A stretch of 64,000 bases of DNA, from positions 372,001 to 436,000 of the forward strand of contig JALHQT010000004.1 of the NCBI GenBank assembly GCA_022841825.1, read 5' to 3'. The notes beneath the pieces are model-generated. The model was not told the DNA's origin and searched no databases. It worked only from the letters and a program-made list of their open reading frames with translations. Position numbers and translations under genes: made by a program. Shown here piece after piece: positions 25,324 through 33,121 of the stretch (position 1 is the first letter of the stretch; each line of letters begins with the position of its first letter). The stretch is from Anaerolineae bacterium. Its GTDB lineage: Bacteria > Chloroflexota > Anaerolineae > Aggregatilineales > Phototrophicaceae.

Positions 25324-26598
25324 CTATGATGACATCTGTGGGCGCAGGAGAAATTCCCGCGTTTGGTCTGCTGCACGGCGACCACTTACGTATGCGCCAT
25401 GCACCGTCGCTCCCCAGGCGTTTTTCACCGTCGCCTCGCCCGCCCAGAAGAGCGGCGGGGTAGGCGAAGCCAGCGCCGGGCGCGCGTGATGCGCGCCCGG
25501 CGGCACGATGCTGTAAGCACCAAGGGCGTAAGAATCGGCAGTCCAGTTGATCCAGCGGGCTGCCGTCGGCGTCAGGTCTGGAAGACCCAACTCGGTTTTG
25601 AGCGTCTGCAACGCTGCTTCCAGCGCACCCGCTTCGCCAAGCGCGTGGAGCGTGCGGGCATAGTCGCCCGTCGCAAAACAGGTGATGACCTGCCCGCGGA
25701 CGTCTCTGCCAACGCTGGGTGACCAGATCATTGGCGGATTGAAGGCGCTGTAGAACGCGCCAATGCCTTCTGGCATCACCGGTTGGTCAAACCAGAAGAC
25801 CAGTTTCATCCCAGGACCCATCCGCAAAGACTGGATCGTCGCCTGCTTGTCGTCGGGCAGCGCGGGATCAAAGGTCAAGCTGCCACTCTGAAGGACGCCG
25901 ATGGGGAGGGTGATAATGGCGGCATCGCCGCTGAAGGTGTCGCCCAGCGTCGTCTGTGCCTGGACACCGTACTTGCCCCAGGTGATGCGTTCGACGACCG
26001 TGTTCAGGCGAATGTCCAACCCGTGCGCGAGACGATCCAGCATCCGAACGTAACCGCCGACCACGCGGAAGTCGCCGTCACCCGCTTCTGTGTCCGTCCA
26101 TTCTTCCGACGCGGCAATCGCGCTGATCTTGTCGGGCGAGTCGCCGCTGGCATTGGCAAAAGAGCGGCGGGTGTAATGGATCTGCTCATCGGTGAAGCCG
26201 ATGCGGCGCAGGTAACCTTCCAGCGATTCGTACTCGCCGGGTGGTGGAGTCAGAGGCAGTGCCCATGACCGCGTGATGTCGAAGTCGGGATGATGTTCGC
26301 GGGCATGCGCCATCGTCACCACCGAGCCATTGGCAAGGCGGACGAGGGAATCATCAGTTTTGCGCCAGAGATGAGTTTCTAGCCCTGTTTCGCGGGCGAG
26401 CAGTCAGCTTGGAGCGTTATCCCCATGGATAAACTCCGCGCCGAACTCCACCGGATGCGGGGCAAATGTATAGTCCGTGTGTACGCGACCACCGATTCGG
26501 GAACGCGCCTCCAGGACGAGGACATCTACACCGGCATTGCTGAGTTCGCGCGCAGCAGCGAGACCCGCCATCCCTGCGCCTATCACCAGCGTTGCCAT
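25324..26598 (-). pseudogene. Flavin monoamine/polyamine oxidase-like gene with one in-frame TGA
   Basis: The N-terminal ORF (26598-26404) has the FAD motif [27 protein letters not shown] and GGRVHT; the larger ORF (from 26322) ends with FWAGEATVKNAWGATVHGAYVSGRRAA, the family's C-terminal FAD segment. They are in one frame, joined across TGA at 26406-26404 (codon 65 of 424): FIHGDNAPS-stop-LLARETGLETHLWRK. Trp is expected at or near this position in related amine oxidases (from memory). Apart from the TGA the gene looks full length. The enzyme would oxidise amines to aldehydes with release of H2O2. It has its own promoter and is followed by the GNAT gene after 17 nt. Confidence 0.85.
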
Positions 26599-26641
26599 CA
26601 GAACACCTGCTTTGCAGACAAAATGCCTATACTTAGGTTAC

Positions 26642-26670
26642 AGCATAATCATGAACGTTAAGAAAGTCAA
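26642..26670 (-). promoter_or_regulatory. Sigma70 promoter for the amine oxidase-GNAT operon
   Basis: On the minus strand TTGACT (26670-26665) and TATGCT (26647-26642) are separated by exactly 17 bp. The predicted transcript start is about 37 nt before the ATG at 26598, which has AGGTG at good spacing. Confidence 0.6.
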
Positions 26671-26685
26671 CGGGGGTAGAGGTCT

Positions 26686-26710
26686 GTACCCCCCAGAAAT
26701 TGGGGGGTAC
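26686..26710. terminator. Palindromic hairpin after the decarboxylase gene
   Basis: GTACCCCCCA and TGGGGGGTAC form a perfect 10-bp stem around GAAAT. It lies 27 nt past the decarboxylase stop. On the + strand it is followed by GTCTTTTG. It separates the decarboxylase from the amine oxidase promoter. Confidence 0.65.
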
Positions 26711-26737
26711 GTCTTTTGAGCGACCGCGTCAGTTCAG

Positions 26738-27916
26738 TCAGTTAGGCATGTGTTCGAGTTCGGTCTCGACGTGTGCCTGATGGCGTTCGACACCCAAGCC
26801 GATGAACTGCGGAATGGGGAAGCCGTTGAACGCCGCCGCATACTCGTTGGTGTAGGCACCGGCATCGAAGAAGACCAGGCGCTCGCCGATGTGCGTCTCC
26901 GGCAGTGCGACCTTGCGCGCGATGACATCGCAGCTATCGCAGCTTGGACCCGCCAGCGTGAACTCATGCAGGGGGCGTTCGAGTGACTCTTCGTCCAGCG
27001 GCTGGACAATCGGCGGGAAGCCCTCAAATGTCTCCATCAAGCCGTTGAAGACGCCCGCATCGAGATACAGCCAGGTTTCGCTGCCGCGTTCCGCTTTGCC
27101 GACGACTTCGACCACCAGGCGTCCCCCTTCGGCGACCATCGCGCGCCCCGGTTCCAGGATTAGCTTCATGCCGGGGGTATGCGGGATGTATTCATGGATC
27201 GCCATCATGACATCCATGCCGATGTTCTCAATAGTCGGGATGCTGGCGTCGTGGTAACTGCCTGCCGGATAGCCACCGCCCAGGTCGAGAAACGTGAAGT
27301 GATGCCCGCGCGCCGCCGCCGCGTGCCACAGGTCGCTGGCGGACTGGATAGCGTTGACCCAGTTGCTGGATGACAGGCACTGCGAACCGACATGGAACAT
27401 GATGCCAATCGGCTGCAACCCACGTTCCTGTGCCAGGTCGCACAGTGCGAGCGCGGTATCGCCATCGACGCCGAACTTGCCAGCGAGCGGCAGGACTGCG
27501 CCGCTGTTATCGACGGCGAGGCGGATGTAGACGCGCGCGCCAGGCGCATGGCGGGCGACCTTTTCGATTTCGTACGTCGAATCGACGACCATCGCGTACA
27601 CGCCAACCTCATGCATTCGCTTGAGGAACGGGACATTCTTGATCGGGTTGCTGCACAGGATGCGCTCGCCAGCGCCACCTGCGGACAAAGCCAATTCCAG
27701 TTCGGCGAGCGAGGCGATTTCAAAACCGCCGCCGAGTTCTGCGATGCGCTTGATGACCAGTGGGTTCGCGTTCGCCTTCATGGCGTAGAAAATCTCTGCA
27801 CCAGGAAAGGCACTCAGGAAACGAAGATAGGTCGTGTCGATTGCGTCGAAATCAAGGACGAGCGCGGGAGTGACGAGGGACGGATCACGCAGAATGCTAT
27901 CCAGGCGGTTGTTCAT
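26738..27916 (-). CDS. PLP-dependent ornithine/lysine/arginine-type decarboxylase (fold type III)
   Basis: This enzyme probably decarboxylates ornithine or lysine to putrescine or cadaverine. It has 392 residues, as in eukaryotic-type and bacterial L/ODC. Motifs are the PLP lysine in IFYAMKANANP, MFHVGSQC, DLGGGYPAG, LEPGRAMV, and the active-site cysteine loop GPSCDSCDVIA that marks the decarboxylases rather than diaminopimelate enzymes; the C terminus has DAGAYTNEYAAAFNGF. It is separated from the amine oxidase by a hairpin and promoter. The start ATG has only a weak site (AAAGCGAG). The 230 bp upstream hold an AT-rich stretch with the dyad GCATAA-N10-TTATGC at 27989-28010. Confidence 0.92.
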   Translation of the reverse strand: MNNRLDSILRDPSLVTPALVLDFDAIDTTYLRFLSAFPGAEIFYAMKANANPLVIKRIAELGGGFEIASLAELELALSAGGAGERILCSNPIKNVPFLKRMHEVGVYAMVVDSTYEIEKVARHAPGARVYIRLAVDNSGAVLPLAGKFGVDGDTALALCDLAQERGLQPIGIMFHVGSQCLSSSNWVNAIQSASDLWHAAAARGHHFTFLDLGGGYPAGSYHDASIPTIENIGMDVMMAIHEYIPHTPGMKLILEPGRAMVAEGGRLVVEVVGKAERGSETWLYLDAGVFNGLMETFEGFPPIVQPLDEESLERPLHEFTLAGPSCDSCDVIARKVALPETHIGERLVFFDAGAYTNEYAAAFNGFPIPQFIGLGVERHQAHVETELEHMPN

Positions 27917-28146
27917 CTCGCTTTACAGAGCACCTCATTTGGAAAACTGAATAGGACACACAAGCATCACATGATACGGACTTTTTCCGCATAATTACGT
28001 TAAGTTATGCTTAAAATGCCACAAAGTTCTACACACGCTCAGCATTCAAGTTTATTCCCTGTCCCTGCGCTTTGTTCTAGGTGTTCCTCAGCAAAGACGC
28101 GGCATAATCAGCCTACCGTGTTTCCGATGAGGATTGGGTTGAGAAG

Positions 28147-28782
28147 ATGGCGAATCAGGGCATTACAAACAGCGATGACATGAAAGACACTGGGCGCATT
28201 GACGCCTTCAGCGATGGGGTATTTGCAATCGTCATCACGCTGCTCGTCTTCAACCTGCGTGTGCCGCCGCCAGACGAAGCGGATCAGGTCGGGTTGATCA
28301 CGCTGCTGCTGCGCGATTGGGTGGCGTATCTGGCGCTGATCACCAGCTTCGCCATCATCGGCATCATGTGGGTCAATCACCACCGTATGTTTCTCTTCAT
28401 TCGGCGCGTGGATAACACACTCCAGTACATCAACCTCTTGCTGCTCTTGGGCATCACACTCGTCCCATTCGTGACAAATCTCGTCGGGCAGTACGTGGGT
28501 CGTCGTGATGCCTGGCTCGCGGGCTTGATTTATGGTGTCAATGCGCTTTTCATCGCCTTATGTTTCAACTTCTTCTGGCGGCATGTACGGCGGAATCCAG
28601 AGCTGCTGACCGCTGGATACAATGTTGCGCATATCGATGGCATCACCAGTGCCTATCGCTTGGGACCGCCGGGTTACATCACGGCGATCCTGCTCTCGTT
28701 CGTCAGCGTGCCACTGAGCCTTGTTGTACATCTGGCGCTTGCCATTTACTTTGCACTGCCGAACCGCCGCCCTGCATCATGA
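28147..28782 (+). CDS. TMEM175 family potassium channel-like protein (DUF1211)
   Basis: The protein has 211 residues. It has six hydrophobic helices and the TMEM175 signature RIDAFSDGVFAIVITLLVFNLRVP in the first helix, with the second-helix segment IIGIMWVNHHRMF. Bacterial members are weakly selective potassium channels that assemble as tetramers of six-helix subunits. The ATG at 28147 is used; an alternative at 28180 begins closer to the signature. It converges on the TIR gene with 8 nt between stops. CATAAT about 40 nt upstream could be a -10. Confidence 0.9.
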   Translation: MANQGITNSDDMKDTGRIDAFSDGVFAIVITLLVFNLRVPPPDEADQVGLITLLLRDWVAYLALITSFAIIGIMWVNHHRMFLFIRRVDNTLQYINLLLLLGITLVPFVTNLVGQYVGRRDAWLAGLIYGVNALFIALCFNFFWRHVRRNPELLTAGYNVAHIDGITSAYRLGPPGYITAILLSFVSVPLSLVVHLALAIYFALPNRRPAS

Positions 28783-28790
28783 GTCGGGCG

Positions 28791-30476
28791 TTATGTCTCC
28801 CAGTCGGGCACAGCGTCGAGCGTTACGCCATCGTTCAGCGTGACCGCATCTGCCACGATCCAGACCACCTCACCATCGGGCATCGTGACTTGCAGGTACC
28901 ATTCGCGTCTGATCTGCGCTTTGCTCAGGATCGCGACATTTGTTCCAGGAACGATACGCCCCGAACGCCGAAGCCCCCGAACCGGGTCACCGACCCAGAT
29001 TGCGGGTGGGCCGTCTGAGGGCGCATCCCCATTAGCCACGACTCCGAAAATGTCCTCGGTGACATTGGGTGAGTCGCTTGCTGCGATTATCGGTCGGCTT
29101 GTGCCCGTTGGGCTTATGGCGGTGGGGAGGCTGGCGACTTGCGTCACGGTCGTCGCCTCGATATTGGCGACTCTTGGATTGCTTGTTTGCAGGACCAGCA
29201 CGCCCACGATGCCCGCCAGGAGAATTCCAAGCAATCCGCCATAGCGCAACATGCCTGCGCTCCCGGACTTGCGTTTGCGGGAGACCTGCGATACCGGGGC
29301 GGATGGTTCAGCGGCGCGCTGTGGCATGGGCGGAATGGGTGCCGACGCGGAGGCGGACGGTGCTGCGCTCGTCTGAACAGGCGATGCAGGTGGGGTGGCT
29401 GCCTCAATGCGTTTGCTGATGTTGATAGGCACGGTGGGTGCGCTAGTGCTTACGGTCTTGCTGATGTCCACCGTTGCTACCGGACGGGTGGGCGCGTTCA
29501 TCGCATTACGTTCACGCTCGGCGGATTGGGGAATGCCCACGCTGGCAAGCGCAAAGGCGTGCTCAGTCACCTGCTCGCTGATGCGCGTGGCGACCAGGTT
29601 TTCTGCGATGACGCGCTCCTCGATCACGAGTCGCACCATGACCGCCGCGCGTCCCAGGTACGCTGTATCCCTGGGCAGCAGAGTAAAGATGATCGTGCGG
29701 GTGTCGTGATCCGGTTGGATTTCGACTTCAGCCGCGCCTTCGCCGCAGGCGTTGTTCGGATACTGCACAGCGTATTGCTCGGATGAAACCTGGATGCAGG
29801 CGCTGACCGGGAGCAGTGTGCCGTCTGCCGCGCGCGGGAAGGTGAGCGGAAAGGTTGCCGCCCGCACATCGTCCTTCTTGATCTCGTCGCCATACTCTGT
29901 TAGATCCGGGAGTTCACCGCGCAGCCCCTGCGTATCGAGCTGGCTGATCTTGACGCGCACCTCGGTCGGGATGGCGCGGGCGGTCTGGCGTGGCATGGCA
30001 GATTCCAGGCGGCGTTCCTGCACGGTGCGGGTCGATGACGGCTTCATAAAGCCGCGCGGAGTCGGAACCTCGATATGGACTTCCTCGCCGCGCCGATTCT
30101 TGGGCGGCAGAACTTTGGCGAGCGCAGAATAGAATTCATCTCTGGGCAGCGACGCATTGCGCACATTGGCGAACTGCGTCAGGATGAGACGGGGGAAGAC
30201 TTCCCCTGCCAGCAGCAGTGGGAAGATCGGCTTGCCCTGGTTTTCGGCATAAGCCAGCTCGCGGGGCACCCAGGCGCTGGCGGCAGCCTCCGGCGACATG
30301 ATGACCAGCACGGCTGCCGCCTGGTCGATTGCCTGGACGATGGCGGATTCCCAGTTGTCGCCGTACTCAATGTGGGCGTCGAACCAGACGTCAAAGCCAC
30401 GCTCAAGCAGGCTGTCCACAAGTTTACGAACGTACTCGATGTCCCGTCGGCTGTAGGAAATAAAAAGATGTGACAT
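28791..30476 (-). CDS. TIR domain membrane protein with beta-sandwich and C-terminal SH3-like domain
   Basis: The protein has 561 residues. The TIR domain (about 1-110) begins MSHLFISYSRRD and includes the position of the NADase-type glutamate, E73 in SAWVPRELAYAENQ. A beta-rich region at about 170-320 follows, then an Ala/Pro/Ser-rich linker, one transmembrane helix (about 405-430, YGGLLGILLAGIVGVLVL) and an extracytoplasmic domain ending in an SH3-like fold (GTNVAILSKAQIRREWYLQV, GEVVWIVADAV). TIR domains of this family cleave NAD or make signal nucleotides, or act as scaffolds. A cytoplasmic TIR domain joined to an outside sensor suggests transmembrane signalling or defence. GGGGCAAGGGG precedes the ATG. 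Confidence 0.85.
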   Translation of the reverse strand: MSHLFISYSRRDIEYVRKLVDSLLERGFDVWFDAHIEYGDNWESAIVQAIDQAAAVLVIMSPEAAASAWVPRELAYAENQGKPIFPLLLAGEVFPRLILTQFANVRNASLPRDEFYSALAKVLPPKNRRGEEVHIEVPTPRGFMKPSSTRTVQERRLESAMPRQTARAIPTEVRVKISQLDTQGLRGELPDLTEYGDEIKKDDVRAATFPLTFPRAADGTLLPVSACIQVSSEQYAVQYPNNACGEGAAEVEIQPDHDTRTIIFTLLPRDTAYLGRAAVMVRLVIEERVIAENLVATRISEQVTEHAFALASVGIPQSAERERNAMNAPTRPVATVDISKTVSTSAPTVPINISKRIEAATPPASPVQTSAAPSASASAPIPPMPQRAAEPSAPVSQVSRKRKSGSAGMLRYGGLLGILLAGIVGVLVLQTSNPRVANIEATTVTQVASLPTAISPTGTSRPIIAASDSPNVTEDIFGVVANGDAPSDGPPAIWVGDPVRGLRRSGRIVPGTNVAILSKAQIRREWYLQVTMPDGEVVWIVADAVTLNDGVTLDAVPDWET

Positions 30477-30581
30477 GCGCGACCCCTTGCCCCTATCAGC
30501 AGAACATCGTCGCTGATAGCGGCATTATAGGACGGGTGTGAATCGGACGCCACAAGGCGAAGGGGATGGGCGGGGCATCAG

Positions 30582-30650
30582 ACCTCACCCCCTCAGTCCC
30601 CATCTCCGTTTACGGAGATGGGGAGGCGAGCGAAGCGAGCAGGGGTGAAG
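30582..30650. repeat. REP-like palindrome copy 1 (ACCTCACCCCCT family)
   Basis: Outer arms (ACCTCACCCCCT and its imperfect complement AGGGGTGAAGT) enclose the inner hairpin CCCCATCTCCG-TTTA-CGGAGATGGGG and the direct repeat GCGAGCGAAGCGAGC. It begins 7 nt past the stop of the vWA gene on the minus strand, so it may act as its terminator. A closely related copy lies at 33038-33109. Confidence 0.75.
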
Positions 30651-30657
30651 TTGCAGG

Positions 30658-32922
30658 TTACTCCACCGTCACCTCGTAGGCGATGTCGTCGAGGACGACG
30701 ATGACACGCTCACCCAGGGCGAAGTATTCCGCCAGGTCAGGTTGTGCGGCGAGCAGTTCAAAGTAGGCATCGCTGAGGAAGACGACTTTCTGCGTGGTCA
30801 TCGTGTCGGGTGCGAAGGTCGTATCCGTCCAGACGCCGTTTTGGAGCAGGAAGGTCTTGTCGCCCACCGTCTGGATTGGGTTGACCGGCGCAGGCGGCGC
30901 AAAGCCACCTTCTCCACCCACCCCTGGGGTGCCAAACGGGGCGAGAGTTCCGGCGGCGGTCATGGTTGGCATCGCTGCCGCGACGGGTGCTGCTGCCGCT
31001 TCCATCGAACTGAACGCATCGGCTGCATCGACCGCGCTTGCGCCCGATGTGCTGCCTGCCAGCATTTGCGCCTGCTCGTTGACCGCGCGTGCCGCTTCGT
31101 CCCGACCAGACTGGGTCAGGATGTCGTTTTCGTCAATCAGGAAGCTGGTGTAGGGGGTGATGATGCCGTAGCGCACGCTCAGGCTGACGATGCTGTCGAC
31201 AAGTTCGGGATTTTCGCCGTTCAGGCGGATGTTGTTCATCATCTCGCCGATGCGTCGGGTCGCCCACAAACGCGCGATGAAGGACTCGCCGCCTGCCTGA
31301 CGCGGGAAGTCCATGCCATCGTAGACCAGGGTCTGGTCGCTGCCCTGCATCGTGCCGCTGACGCGCACCGAGACATCGTCCGCGCCGTCCCGATAGCGCC
31401 CGACGATCACGAGCTGGTTGCCCGCGAACAGGTCTGGGAGGGGTTGCGCCGGATACAGGGTGTCGATGGTTACGCCATCGAGATCAATGACGAGATCGGT
31501 CAGGACGGGCGCGCTGATACGGTTGTAGAGGCTGGCGACTTCTTCATCGATTCGCTCGGTGGGGCGAACATACGAGCCAGTGCCGCGATGTTCGCGGACG
31601 ATGGTATCAAGCAGGAAGGTATCGACATCATCACCGACGCCGAAAGTGAAGATGCGTGCGTTGACATCGGCGGCGTCGAGGTTCTGCAAGATCATCTGCG
31701 GGTTGGTCTCGCCTTCGGTCGCCAAGCCGTCGGTGATGAACAGGATGGTGAGCGGGCGTTCCGAGTCGGCGAAGCTGAGAGCGGTGGTCAGCGCGCCGTT
31801 GATGTCCGTGCCACCGTCGGCTTCCTGGCTCATGACCCAGTCGGCGGCGCTGCTCGCCACGCTGGCGGGTTCGAGCGCTGAGCTGTAGGTGCGCCAACCC
31901 GTGCTGAAGAGGATGACGTTGAAGCGGTCGGCGGGGTTGAGGTTGTCCAGCACGTAACGCGCCGCTTCCTGCGCCTGTCCCCACTTGAGACCATCCATGC
32001 TGCCCGACTGATCGACGACAAGCACGATGTCTTTGGGCGCAATAACCGTATCTTCGGTCTGTGACGGCGGTTGGACCAGCAGCATGAAGAAGCCATCTTC
32101 ATTCGCGCTTTCGCGGTAGGTCAACAGGTTGACGTTCAGGCGGTCGCTGGTTTCGACGCCGTAGTAAAGGCTGAAGTCCTGGTCAGGGCTGTAGCCGGTC
32201 GCTTCAAAGCCAGCGCGGAAGCTCAGGTCGTCCGCAGCGCGGCTGAGGGCGATGCTGTGACTGGGGGAGTAGATGTTGCTGATGCGCTCGCTGCTGTTGA
32301 CGCTGACGCTGATGCTAGTCTGCTCGACCGGGCGGCTGCTCGTCAGCCGTGTCACATCCAACGGGTAGACGTAATGGATCAAGCCGTTGTCGATGGTGAG
32401 CGCCTGGCTGTAGGTGATGGTGATGCGGCGATGTTCGCCCGGTGGGATGGGGAAGACGTTCGCCTGCACCAACTGCGAGCCGATGTACTCCAGAAGCGCG
32501 GGGTCGCGGTACTGGCGGACGATGGCATCATAGACCGCGCGTGCTTCGTCGGCGGGCAGAACGCGCGCTTCAATCGGAATGTCATTGATGTACATGACCA
32601 GGTTTTCGACCACCGCGCCCTGTGGCAGCGGGAAGACAAATGTGCCTTCTGCCAAGCCATTTCCATCATTATCGAAGCGCATATCGACGCTGGTGCGAGC
32701 GATTTGTGAGTCGATCTCGACATTGACGCGGTGATAGGGAATTTTGAGCCATTCGGGATTGGTGAAGACGCCGGGCTGAATCGGCTGTGGGCAGGGGGGG
32801 AAGGTTGGGCAAACCACACCCGGCTGACAATCCGGCGGCATCGGACAGGGCACCGTTTGCGCGCCGACCGCCGTAACACCGACCATGAGCAGCAGGAAGA
32901 CGGTCATCAAGAAGCGTTTCAT
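30658..32922 (-). CDS. Secreted VIT and von Willebrand factor A domain protein
   Basis: The protein has 754 residues. After a signal peptide (MKRFLMTVFLLLMVGVTAVGAQ) and a Cys/Pro-rich segment, a VIT domain (about 50-200) contains FVFPLPQGAVVENLVMYINDIPIEARVL. The vWA domain (about 290-470) has a complete metal site: DIVLVVDQSGSMDG, then a Thr and Asp in DGGTDINGALT and ITDGLATEG. The C-terminal third is beta-rich, with an Ala-rich linker. The architecture matches inter-alpha-trypsin-inhibitor heavy-chain-like bacterial proteins, which bind ligands through a metal. The ATG at 32922 has the strong site GGAGGTAAC, but that site is locked in a predicted 15-bp hairpin. Confidence 0.92.
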   Translation of the reverse strand: MKRFLMTVFLLLMVGVTAVGAQTVPCPMPPDCQPGVVCPTFPPCPQPIQPGVFTNPEWLKIPYHRVNVEIDSQIARTSVDMRFDNDGNGLAEGTFVFPLPQGAVVENLVMYINDIPIEARVLPADEARAVYDAIVRQYRDPALLEYIGSQLVQANVFPIPPGEHRRITITYSQALTIDNGLIHYVYPLDVTRLTSSRPVEQTSISVSVNSSERISNIYSPSHSIALSRAADDLSFRAGFEATGYSPDQDFSLYYGVETSDRLNVNLLTYRESANEDGFFMLLVQPPSQTEDTVIAPKDIVLVVDQSGSMDGLKWGQAQEAARYVLDNLNPADRFNVILFSTGWRTYSSALEPASVASSAADWVMSQEADGGTDINGALTTALSFADSERPLTILFITDGLATEGETNPQMILQNLDAADVNARIFTFGVGDDVDTFLLDTIVREHRGTGSYVRPTERIDEEVASLYNRISAPVLTDLVIDLDGVTIDTLYPAQPLPDLFAGNQLVIVGRYRDGADDVSVRVSGTMQGSDQTLVYDGMDFPRQAGGESFIARLWATRRIGEMMNNIRLNGENPELVDSIVSLSVRYGIITPYTSFLIDENDILTQSGRDEAARAVNEQAQMLAGSTSGASAVDAADAFSSMEAAAAPVAAAMPTMTAAGTLAPFGTPGVGGEGGFAPPAPVNPIQTVGDKTFLLQNGVWTDTTFAPDTMTTQKVVFLSDAYFELLAAQPDLAEYFALGERVIVVLDDIAYEVTVE

Positions 32923-32924
32923 CT

Positions 32925-32966
32925 CGTTACCTCCGTGCAATGAACTTTCTCTGCATGGAGGTAACG
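32925..32966 (-). promoter_or_regulatory. Hairpin masking the ribosome binding site of the vWA gene
   Basis: In the minus-strand mRNA the arm CGUUACCUCCAUGCA pairs with UGCACGGAGGUAACG (14 of 15 pairs) around a 12-nt loop. The 3' arm contains the whole Shine-Dalgarno sequence and ends 2 nt before the AUG. The 5' arm carries ACCUCC, an internal copy of the anti-Shine-Dalgarno core. Confidence 0.55.
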
Positions 32967-33037
32967 AATGTCACGGACAACTTGTTCCCAGTGGAGTTGT
33001 TCAGATTTAGTATCTATCCGTAAACTGGTCTTGCTTG

Positions 33038-33109
33038 ACCTCACCCCCTCAGTCCCCCTCTCCGTACACGGAGAGGGGGAAGCGAGCGCAGCGAGCAGGG
33101 GGTGAGGTT
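33038..33109. repeat. REP-like palindrome copy 2 (ACCTCACCCCCT family)
   Basis: The outer arms ACCTCACCCCCT and AGGGGGTGAGGT are a perfect 12-bp pair; the inner stem is CCCCCTCTCCG-TACA-CGGAGAGGGGG; GCGAGCGCAGCGAGC lies between. It begins 12 nt past the stop of the FHA gene at 33122, the same placement as copy 1. Confidence 0.8.
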
Positions 33110-33121
33110 TCCGGATAGGTT

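Noticed and set aside
26385-26406. Selenocysteine at the amine oxidase TGA (GCCC-GCGAAACA-GGGC hairpin just downstream)
   Set aside because: The expected residue appears to be Trp, and the short hairpin lacks the loop features of a known bacterial SECIS element.
24533-26598. Genome-wide reassignment of UGA to Trp
   Set aside because: Many intact genes in the window end in TGA (for example the genes ending at 8900, 12776, 13764 and 34871), so UGA works as stop.
30742-31881. 379-codon + strand ORF
   Set aside because: It is antisense to the vWA/VIT protein gene, which has clear domains and a signal peptide.
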